Below are positions 7,293-12,505 of a stretch of 12,505 bases of DNA, piece by piece. This stretch comes from an uncultured Megasphaera sp. (GTDB lineage: Bacteria > Bacillota > Negativicutes > Veillonellales > Megasphaeraceae). The stretch is from NCBI GenBank assembly GCA_937895695.1, contig CALBLM010000042.1:1-12505 (forward strand), given 5' to 3'. Position 1 is the first letter of the stretch, and each line of letters starts with the position of its first letter. The position numbers were made by a program, and so were the translations under genes. A model generated the notes under the pieces. It ran no database searches and was not told the DNA's origin. It was given only the letters and a program-made list of their open reading frames with translations.

Positions 7293-7298
7293 ATTATA
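7293..7298 (-). promoter_or_regulatory. Probable -10 box of the MBL-DUF445 operon
   Basis: The minus strand reads GATATAATAT, with TATAAT about 60 bases before the metallohydrolase ATG. No good -35 hexamer is present at the right distance. A short GGCT-AAAA-AGCC inverted repeat falls in the expected leader. The preceding terminator (7354-7432) isolates this promoter from the aminotransferase gene. Confidence 0.45.
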
Positions 7299-7353
7299 TC
7301 ATTAATATTGGGAAACCTAAAAGCTTTTATTCCTACTCCGTTGCATAGGATAT

Positions 7354-7432
7354 AAAAAAACTGCCGTTTGATAACGTATTTCCGCATTATGCATCGTGTT
7401 ATGCGGACAACATATATCAAATACGACAGTTT
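7354..7432 (-). terminator. Large branched intrinsic terminator of the aminotransferase gene
   Basis: On the minus strand, 16 bases after the aminotransferase stop, an outer stem pairs 7415-7432 with 7358-7373 (AAACTG...TTTGATA with TATCAAACGGCAGTTT; one G-U pair and a two-base bulge). It is followed directly by T7. Inside the loop is a second stem, CCGCAT/ATGCGG (7401-7406 with 7382-7387). The T-run exists only on the minus strand, which gives the direction. Confidence 0.85.
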
Positions 7433-7447
7433 CAATAAGGTATTCGT

Positions 7448-8692
7448 TTATGCGTGTTCTACAGCTTGAACAGCTCGTTGTACCTTGGCTGCTAAGCCTT
7501 TCATTTTGGTTTTAGGCACAGAGCATACACCCAACCGAACGCCTAAATCGATAGGGGCGCCAAATATCAGTTCTTTTTGCAGTTCCCGACAAACCGCTGC
7601 CGAATCTTTTACAGGAATTGCAATAAAAAATCCTGAATGGAAAGGAACGACATGAAGACCGCATGCCTTTGCCTCTTTCATAAAGATATTAGCTCGTTCT
7701 TCAATTAAATTATAAAAAGCACAACGTTCTTGATCCACTTCTTCCTGCAAAGCCTTATCATTGCGAACTTTAACAAGCAGTGTCATAGCTGCACGATTGA
7801 TATTAGACCAAGCAGTCCGAGCTGAATATTTAGCAACTTCTACAAATTCATCCATAACCTCTTTACTAGATGACACACCGACAAGAGCACCAGCACGCTG
7901 TCCGTACATCGTATATCCTTTAGACATACTATAGGCGATGAGTACAAAAATATTTTTCGGTAAGTTGCTGAATTGTTTCATGAATTTCCGTACTTCATTT
8001 TTTTCGCCTGCATAGGCAATATAAGCAATATCAACCAAAATCGTAATACGTTTTCCCTGTTTTTCATGAAAACGACAGACATCCAGCACTTTCGTCCAAT
8101 CTTGTTCGGATAAAGAAAATCCCGTAGGATTATTAGCCGGCGTATTTAAAATGATAAGCAATGAATCCTGTTTATTCAATAATTCTGTCACGGACGAAGA
8201 AAATGATTCAATGTTAAACGATTGATTGTCGTCCAGTAATGCAAAGGTTTTCATCGAGCGGCCCACTTCATTACTTAATGCTTCGTAAATGCTCCAACGC
8301 CAATCTGCTACGAGAATGCTGTCGCCAATTTCCGAATAGTTGGCAATCGCAATATGAACGGCACCGGTACCGCCAGCCGTAGCAACGGCATCAATATATC
8401 CCTCCGGTCGCTGATCTTCAAAGGTTTCACTAATTGCTGCCTGACGGTATTCTTCTAAGCCTACAGGCGGTGCATATGCCGTAAAGTCACGAATAGGCAA
8501 GTTACGATACAATTTTTCAACGACAGGCAAGCATCCTAAGACTTCGTCTTCTCCTGCATAACAGCCCATTGTTGCATTTACTACGTTATCGGCACCATAT
8601 GTCGCTATCGCTTCTCGGGCGTCATCTCCTGCAAAATAAACTACATCATTAATTTTTTTCCCTTCTCTGCTTGTTGCTGCCATTACTGTCAT
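7448..8692 (-). CDS. PLP-dependent class I aminotransferase (aspartate/aromatic type)
   Basis: A 414-residue cytoplasmic enzyme of fold-type I. The phosphate-binding loop is GGTGAVH (107-113), W133 is near the cofactor stacking position, the NNPTG motif starts at N187, D221 and Y224 contact the PLP ring, and the Schiff-base lysine is K258 in SMSKGYTMYGQRAGA with R266 following. R386 (GVRLGVCS) is the likely substrate alpha-carboxylate contact. The SKG-x3-YG-R-G pattern resembles aspartate/aromatic aminotransferases of the AspC/TyrB branch. The likely reaction is amino transfer between an amino acid and 2-oxoglutarate; exact substrate is unassigned. ATG 8692 has GGAGG about 10 bases upstream; ATG 8683 would be too far from it. 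The gene is monocistronic: its own promoter and operator-like repeats lie upstream and a strong terminator downstream. Confidence 0.9.
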   Translation of the reverse strand: MTVMAATSREGKKINDVVYFAGDDAREAIATYGADNVVNATMGCYAGEDEVLGCLPVVEKLYRNLPIRDFTAYAPPVGLEEYRQAAISETFEDQRPEGYIDAVATAGGTGAVHIAIANYSEIGDSILVADWRWSIYEALSNEVGRSMKTFALLDDNQSFNIESFSSSVTELLNKQDSLLIILNTPANNPTGFSLSEQDWTKVLDVCRFHEKQGKRITILVDIAYIAYAGEKNEVRKFMKQFSNLPKNIFVLIAYSMSKGYTMYGQRAGALVGVSSSKEVMDEFVEVAKYSARTAWSNINRAAMTLLVKVRNDKALQEEVDQERCAFYNLIEERANIFMKEAKACGLHVVPFHSGFFIAIPVKDSAAVCRELQKELIFGAPIDLGVRLGVCSVPKTKMKGLAAKVQRAVQAVEHA

Positions 8693-8745
8693 AATACAAA
8701 TTCCTCCAAAATTCCTACCTTGTTGTGCTTTATGAATTGGATTAC

Positions 8746-8751
8746 ATTATA
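8746..8751 (-). promoter_or_regulatory. Probable -10 box of the aminotransferase gene
   Basis: The minus strand reads AGTATAATGT, about 55 bases before the aminotransferase ATG. The hexamer 17 bases upstream (TATAAA) is a poor -35, which fits a promoter needing an activator. The paired repeats at 8788-8824 lie just upstream, where an activator would bind. Confidence 0.5.
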
Positions 8752-8787
8752 CTATGTTCTTCTTATAATTTATACATTTTATGCTAT

Positions 8788-8824
8788 AAAATACTGTATA
8801 CAAAGTAAAAATACTGTATACAAA
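8788..8824. promoter_or_regulatory. Two direct 17-base operator-like repeats, 20 bases apart
   Basis: AAAATACTGTATACAAA occurs at 8788-8804 and again, identical, at 8808-8824. The start-to-start distance is 20 bases, about two helical turns. Each copy contains the perfect palindrome TGTATACA (8795-8802, 8815-8822). GTATAC-centred sites are known for several GntR-family regulators, but no regulator gene lies in the window. The location upstream of the aminotransferase promoter suggests two dimers bound on the same face of the DNA. The rest of the 282-base gap between 8693 and 8974 holds no convincing gene and no clear terminator for mgtC. Confidence 0.6.
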
Positions 8825-8974
8825 ATGTATGCAGACCATCACGAATTGTCAAGACGTTTTCAACATACTATTTTTCTCTTCATTTTTTCAATAAGCAAAA
8901 CCATGTATAATCTACCAATACGCTCTTTTAGAAGGTATTTTTGTCGCCGTCCATAGGACAATATTATTGTAATC

Positions 8975-9688
8975 TTATGTTGCTTGTTTATCCTTTTGAT
9001 ATACTTCACATCCTGCTCGCATAATGCCTTTGAGTGCTAACAATTGACCCACTATTTCACTGGGAGCAATGCGGCGATTTGACCAAATTAATACTTCCAA
9101 TTCAACGATAGACTCATCTTCTTCCGATACGACACGAAATTTTTCAACCCGTACATTCTGATCCTGTAAAAAAGCCGACAGCCGCCGCGATTGTCCTACG
9201 GTATTTTTCATAAAAATATGCAGCATATACGTATTGCGGTGACGAAGACTGAGTATTTTATCAAATTGCACAAAAACAGTCAATACGACCAAAATCATCA
9301 CTGTCGCAGTAATGGCTTCAATCAAATAGCCCGCACCAACTACTAATCCAATTGCCGCGACTGTCCATAATCCGGCAGCTGTTGTCAATCCTTGTACATT
9401 CCGTGCTTTTTGATTTGCCATAATCGTACCGGCTCCCAGAAAACCTACGCCGGAAACGACTTGGGCTGCAATCCGTTCTGGGTCAGAATTACGGTATCCG
9501 TACATAAAAAAAGCATCCATCGCAATATGAATGGATATAATCATACACAAGCACGCACCTACACATACTAACGTATGCGTCCGCAGACCGGCGGCTTTAC
9601 TTTGAGACTGCCGTTCATATCCGATCATGGCACCTAAAATCAGCGCAACAAATAAGCGAATAACACTGTCTTCCGTCGTAATAACCAT
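8975..9688 (-). CDS. MgtC/SapB-family membrane protein
   Basis: A 237-residue inner-membrane protein counted from ATG 9688. An in-frame GTG at 9697 is an alternative, but neither start has a strong ribosome binding site; AGAAG 8 bases before the ATG is the better fit. Family signatures are complete: GAMIGYER (19-26), KAAGLRTHTLV (31-41), GVGFLGAGTI (80-89) and VQGLTTAAGLW (98-108). About four to five membrane helices fill residues 8-145. A soluble C-terminal ACT-like domain (about 155-237) has alternating strands and helices. Best-studied members (MgtC) act in Mg2+ limitation and inhibit the F-type ATP synthase, but most chromosomal SapB-like members have no proven role. No mgtB-like transporter gene is next to it. 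It is divergent from the acyltransferase gene, with facing promoters. Confidence 0.9.
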   Translation of the reverse strand: MVITTEDSVIRLFVALILGAMIGYERQSQSKAAGLRTHTLVCVGACLCMIISIHIAMDAFFMYGYRNSDPERIAAQVVSGVGFLGAGTIMANQKARNVQGLTTAAGLWTVAAIGLVVGAGYLIEAITATVMILVVLTVFVQFDKILSLRHRNTYMLHIFMKNTVGQSRRLSAFLQDQNVRVEKFRVVSEEDESIVELEVLIWSNRRIAPSEIVGQLLALKGIMRAGCEVYQKDKQAT

Positions 9689-9723
9689 GTGTCTCACTTC
9701 TTTCGATATTTTTTTGTGTTTAT

Positions 9724-9752
9724 TTAATAAATTTTTATAATTGTATTATAAT
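9724..9752. promoter_or_regulatory. Divergent promoters sharing a symmetric -10 element
   Basis: ATTATAAT at 9745-9752 gives TATAAT on the plus strand (9747-9752) and TATAAT on the minus strand (9750-9745). The plus-strand box has TTAATA (9724-9729) 17 bases upstream, a reasonable -35 for the acyltransferase gene. The minus-strand box would serve mgtC about 57 bases downstream, with a poor -35. Overlapping boxes would make the two promoters mutually exclusive. Confidence 0.45.
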
Positions 9753-9822
9753 ATACGAGGGTAAGAAAATATAGTTGTTCCTATGGTTTTTACCCTACTC
9801 TCTTAGAAAGAAGGGATGGATA

Positions 9823-10845
9823 ATGAATCGCCTTATATATTTAGATATGCTTCGTTTTATGGCTGTACTACTCGGCGTACTGGCTATGGTTCTTCATTCT
9901 TGGACTGCCTTTTACGATTGGTGCAGTTTGATTATTTTACCTGTTCTCGTATATATCAGTACCTATTTTAGTGCATCGGTACTACGAATTCACACATTTC
10001 GTTCTTTTTTTAATGCCAAATGGCTGCGCCTAGGTATTCCTTGGCTCATTGCTGCTGTGTTATTAGCACCGGAAGAAGCGTATGTAACGTATCTGCAGCA
10101 AGGTGGCACACTCGGCTGGCTCGATTTTTATCTGCAAAATTGGGAAAATAGCCAATTCGCCGTTAGTTCCCATTGGTTCTTAGGATTTCTGCTGCTTTCC
10201 TGTCTTATCCTGATGGGATTAAAAAAAGGAAATCGCCAGCTTTTACAGCATCGCGTACAGTCTCGTCCAGGGCCGTTTTTCTTCATTGCCTTTTTCGTCG
10301 TTTTAACACTGCTGCTATATGGCATTGCCTGTGTTCCCACACTGCATATAGTTGGTGTTCACGTTTTACCGCCTCGCGCAGATTGGTTGTGCATCGGTAT
10401 TGTATATGTTGTGCTCGGCATATATGCCTTTCGGCATCGCTGGTTTACTACTAACGGATATATACCGCCACGCGGATGTTTTATCGCCTTTATTTGTGCA
10501 AATATAGCCTACGGCATTGCTATGATGCAGCCATCTCTACAACTGCCAATACTCATGCCCATACTGCAGTCACTTCTCTCTTTAACAGCCGTTTTAGGAC
10601 TTACGTTCATATTCCATGCAGCATGCCGCATCGATGCAGTAAAAGCCCATTCCTTGTCCCGGTATTCGTATCCGTTTTATTTCATCAGTGAACCGATTAT
10701 TTTTAATGCATGGTATGTTCTCCAAATGCTGACTATTTCATTTACACTTAAAGTCATTTTGATATTACTGCTGACTGGTATCTATGGTGGCCTGCTTTGT
10801 AAATACGCCTTACTTCATTTTCCTTCATTTAAACGTATTATATAA
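9823..10845 (+). CDS. Acyltransferase-3-family integral membrane protein
   Basis: A 340-residue protein starting at ATG 9823 (MNRLIYLDMLRF), preceded by AGAAGGGA. An upstream in-frame TTG at 9775 lacks a binding site. About ten hydrophobic helices run through the sequence. Family features: YLDMLRFMAVLLG (D8, R11), H25 at the end of the first helix (the position of the acceptor-activating His in this family), a basic KWLRLGIPW segment (66-74), and SSHWFLGFLLL (115-125), matching the usual WFL helix. Such proteins transfer acyl groups, often acetyl or succinyl, to extracytoplasmic sugars. The arrangement is closest to the compact single-domain type (OafA membrane part or MdoC-like). No periplasmic SGNH domain is fused. 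The substrate is unknown; the nearby ArnT-like gene points to envelope glycans or lipid A. Confidence 0.72.
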   Translation: MNRLIYLDMLRFMAVLLGVLAMVLHSWTAFYDWCSLIILPVLVYISTYFSASVLRIHTFRSFFNAKWLRLGIPWLIAAVLLAPEEAYVTYLQQGGTLGWLDFYLQNWENSQFAVSSHWFLGFLLLSCLILMGLKKGNRQLLQHRVQSRPGPFFFIAFFVVLTLLLYGIACVPTLHIVGVHVLPPRADWLCIGIVYVVLGIYAFRHRWFTTNGYIPPRGCFIAFICANIAYGIAMMQPSLQLPILMPILQSLLSLTAVLGLTFIFHAACRIDAVKAHSLSRYSYPFYFISEPIIFNAWYVLQMLTISFTLKVILILLLTGIYGGLLCKYALLHFPSFKRII

Positions 10846-10864
10846 ATTATATACGCATACATAT

Positions 10865-10889
10865 ATGCTAAATGAGCATCTTTTATATT
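10865..10889 (+). terminator. Weak terminator-like hairpin after the acyltransferase gene
   Basis: ATGCT-AAATG-AGCAT (5-base stem, 5-base loop) begins 20 bases after the acyltransferase stop and is followed by CTTTTATATT. The stem is short and the T-run broken, so it is at best a weak terminator; read-through into the DedA gene is likely. The following 78 bases hold a possible TATGAT box at 10920-10925 without a matching -35. Confidence 0.35.
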
Positions 10890-10967
10890 CTTATCTATCG
10901 CAATTACTTCGTTGTATGCTATGATAGGAGTATTGTAACACTATTACCAATGAACAGGAGTTATGTT

Positions 10968-11561
10968 ATGGATACATTATTACAATTAATGGAATCATAT
11001 GGCTATGGTGCCATGTTTATTGCTATGCTGCTGGAAAATGCCAATATTCCCATTCCCAGTGAAGTAATTCTCGGGTTTGCCGGTTTTCTCATTTCACAGC
11101 ATATCTTTGATTTCTGGACGACCTTTGCCATTGCCTGTGCAGCCGGCGTCATTGGCTCTATCATCAGTTATTGGCTAGGTTCATATGGAGGTCGCCCGCT
11201 GTTACTAAAATACGGCAAATATATATTTTTTAATGAACATAAATTTGCCATGGCAGAAAACATGTTTAACAAATACGGCGGCGCAGCTGTATTGATTTGT
11301 CGTTGTCTTCCCGGTGTCCGCACCTTTATTTCATTTCCTGCCGGTGTAGCCCGTTATCCCTTTTGGAAATTCGTTATTTTTACGATTATCGGTACAATTC
11401 CTTGGACACTGCTTTTGGTATGGGCCGGTTCCATTCTCGGCGATCACTGGCACGATTTAGTGCAATATAACCATATCTTCCTCATCGTCGTTATCGTAAT
11501 TTGTGTTGTCATTGCCGCACTGATTCTTTGGAAACGACGTCGGCAGAATTTAGCAAAATAA
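10968..11561 (+). CDS. DedA/VTT-family membrane protein
   Basis: A 197-residue inner-membrane protein. The start is ATG 10968, 7 bases after AGGAG; an out-of-frame ATG at 10963 is too close, and an upstream in-frame extension to 10872 lacks a binding site. Signatures: E23 and E32 around NIPIPSEVILGFAGF (the acidic pair essential in E. coli YqjA and YghB), GSIISYWLGSYGGR (63-76), and NKYGGAAVLICRCLPGVRT with the key R112, P115 and R118, then FPAGVARYPFWKF. Two re-entrant hydrophobic hairpins and C-terminal helices fit the family. A basic tail (KRRRQ) follows. Family members include the UptA-type undecaprenyl-phosphate recycling proteins and others affecting membrane lipid distribution and proton-motive force. 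The ArnT-like enzyme encoded next also depends on polyprenyl-phosphate carriers, so a shared carrier-lipid pathway is plausible. Confidence 0.92.
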   Translation: MDTLLQLMESYGYGAMFIAMLLENANIPIPSEVILGFAGFLISQHIFDFWTTFAIACAAGVIGSIISYWLGSYGGRPLLLKYGKYIFFNEHKFAMAENMFNKYGGAAVLICRCLPGVRTFISFPAGVARYPFWKFVIFTIIGTIPWTLLLVWAGSILGDHWHDLVQYNHIFLIVVIVICVVIAALILWKRRRQNLAK

Positions 11562-11581
11562 ATGAACTATTATCCCATAAC

Positions 11582-11604
11582 AACATGCAATGTATATGCA
11601 TGTT
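11582..11604 (+). repeat. Perfect inverted repeat before the DedA terminator
   Basis: AACATGCA-ATGTATA-TGCATGTT, an 8-base perfect stem with a 7-base loop, starts 20 bases after the DedA stop and lies one base before the intrinsic terminator. It has no T-run of its own. It may protect the 3' end of the transcript or bind a protein. Confidence 0.55.
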
Positions 11605-11605
11605 C

Positions 11606-11633
11606 AGGCAGCAATTTATTTGCTGCCTTTTTT
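11606..11633 (+). terminator. Intrinsic terminator of the DedA gene
   Basis: AGGCAGCAA-TTTAT-TTGCTGCCT, a perfect 9-base stem with a 5-base loop, is followed by an unbroken T-run. This is the clearest intrinsic terminator on the plus strand and separates the DedA gene from the glycosyltransferase gene. Confidence 0.92.
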
Positions 11634-11693
11634 AGGATATAAGGTATATACCCACACCTGTTTTTTTCATATCGTATATTTAGGAGGTCTGCT

Positions 11694-12505
11694 ATGAAGC
11701 ATCGCTCTATTCTGATCGTATTAGCCCTAGGCTGCCTGCTGTTCTTATTAGCCGGTAACAGTCTATTGCCTGTCACGGATCCCGTAGAATCCAATTATGC
11801 CTTAACTGCCAAGGAAATGGTACTATCCGGTGATTGGATTTCTCCACAAATTTTCGGCACATACTGGTACGATAAACCTATTTTTCTCTATTGGCTTCTT
11901 TGCCTGGCGTATTCCATCTTTTGGTTTACCGATTTTGCCGCTCGGCTGCCCAGTGCTTTATTTGGAACGCTGTCGGTTGTCATCGCCGCCTGGTATATGC
12001 TGCGCCAATATGAACGTATTTGGCCGGCCCTTCTTCTCGCCGCTATGACCGTAACGTCACTAGCCGTATGGGGCATCAGCCATTCTATTATTACGGACCA
12101 AATGCTCTTTGCCTTTACAGCAGCCACCATGTTTTTTGCCTATATTGGTCTGACCGAAGGGAATAAGAAGTATGTCATAGCCGCCTATGCCGCAGCCGCA
12201 CTAGCCGTATTAACCAAAGGCCCTGTCGGCATCGTTCTTCCCGGTCTATTTTTATTGGTATTTATTGTTTTGCGTCGCAATACGACATATTTAAAACGCT
12301 TATTTCCGCCAGTCGGCATCATCGTCTTTCTGCTAATTGCCTTATCGTGGTACGGTACAATGTATGCCCGCCACGGCATGGATTTTATTTCCGGCTTTTT
12401 AGGATTCAATAATGTTGTACGAGCAACTGTATCAGAACATCCCGAATTCAACGTTTGGTATTACTACATCATTCTCGTTCCAGTTAGTTTGCTTCCTTGG
12501 ACCGG
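11694..12505 (+). CDS. ArnT/PMT-like membrane glycosyltransferase, 3' end cut off
   Basis: The frame is open from ATG 11694 for 270 codons to the window edge. AGGAGG lies 6 bases before the start. A first membrane helix (6-25) leads into the periplasmic loop LPVTDPVESNYALTAKEM, with D29 and E32 (DPxE) as the expected catalytic acidic residues of the GT-C fold. Next come SGDWISPQ and YWYDKPIFLYWLL (D60, K61), then the ARLPSA motif (83-88). HSIITDQML (130-138) carries a second conserved Asp, and LTKGPVGIVLPG (173-184) is typical of ArnT-like enzymes. The family transfers a sugar from a polyprenyl phosphate to lipid A, proteins or glycans on the outer face of the inner membrane. Whether this one adds aminoarabinose is unproven, as no arn genes are visible. 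A 10-base palindrome, GGTATATACC (11643-11652), lies upstream; no clear promoter was found. Confidence 0.88.
   Translation, partial: MKHRSILIVLALGCLLFLLAGNSLLPVTDPVESNYALTAKEMVLSGDWISPQIFGTYWYDKPIFLYWLLCLAYSIFWFTDFAARLPSALFGTLSVVIAAWYMLRQYERIWPALLLAAMTVTSLAVWGISHSIITDQMLFAFTAATMFFAYIGLTEGNKKYVIAAYAAAALAVLTKGPVGIVLPGLFLLVFIVLRRNTTYLKRLFPPVGIIVFLLIALSWYGTMYARHGMDFISGFLGFNNVVRATVSEHPEFNVWYYYIILVPVSLLPWT

Noticed and set aside
7238..7435. Minus-strand frame of 65 codons between the aminotransferase and metallohydrolase genes
   Set aside because: It runs through the terminator and the promoter of the next operon, has no binding site and no recognisable sequence.
8788..8824. The repeated 17-base element as a CRISPR array
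   Set aside because: There are only two copies with a 3-base gap, no spacer-length intervals and no cas genes; an operator pair explains it better.
8720..8956. Plus-strand frame of 78 codons in the gap upstream of the aminotransferase
   Set aside because: It would start at a TTG without a ribosome binding site, is AT-rich with no recognisable domain, and overlaps the aminotransferase promoter and the paired operator repeats.
9775..9822. N-terminal extension of the acyltransferase to TTG 9775
   Set aside because: There is no binding site before the TTG, and it falls within about 25 bases of the promoter -10 box. ATG 9823 has a purine-rich site and gives the family-typical N-terminus.
12185..12451. 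Minus-strand frames in the ArnT-like gene (also 11888-12130 and 11570-11794)
   Set aside because: They are antisense to the recognised glycosyltransferase or to the DedA terminator region, with no features of their own.

Overview
The window looks like a chromosomal segment from a diderm Firmicute of the class Negativicutes (Veillonella / Megasphaera / Dialister type). This is inferred from the mix of features, not from a database match. There is an outer-membrane trimeric autotransporter adhesin with an extended signal peptide region, which requires an outer membrane. Alongside it are strong AGGAGG ribosome binding sites, AT-rich TATAAT promoters and a LytTR response regulator, all typical of Firmicutes. 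No rRNA, tRNA, CRISPR array, transposase, integrase or phage gene was seen.

Layout: positions 1-9688 are all on the minus strand and 9823-12505 all on the plus strand. In minus-strand order of transcription: (a) an MgtC/SapB-family membrane protein (9688-8975); (b) a class I aminotransferase (8692-7448), preceded by two direct copies of a TGTATACA-centred operator-like element and followed by a strong branched terminator; (c) a three-gene operon of an MBL-fold metallohydrolase (7234-6536) and two tandem DUF445-family membrane proteins (6509-5235 and 5233-3953), the last two translationally coupled; (d) a 268-base intergenic stretch with a long hairpin ending in T7 that has its own promoter-like sequence (a candidate small RNA or the operon terminator) and a second hairpin with T-runs; (e) an orphan LytTR response regulator (3684-2962); (f) the first 953 codons of the adhesin (2859-1, running off the left edge).

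On the plus strand, divergent from mgtC, lie an acyltransferase-3-like integral membrane protein (9823-10845), a DedA/VTT-family membrane protein (10968-11561) closed by a clear intrinsic terminator, and the start of an ArnT/PMT-like polyprenyl-phosphate-sugar glycosyltransferase (11694 to the right edge).

Functionally the window is dominated by the cell envelope. The adhesin is a surface fibre and the response regulator just upstream is its most likely local regulator. The DUF445 pair is membrane-anchored and of unknown function. The acyltransferase, DedA and ArnT-like genes suggest modification of envelope glycans or lipid A and recycling of undecaprenyl phosphate. The most interesting unexplained items are the hairpin/T7 unit at 3839-3914, the paired operators at 8788-8824, the 16-base palindrome over the adhesin promoter, and the coupled DUF445 paralogues.
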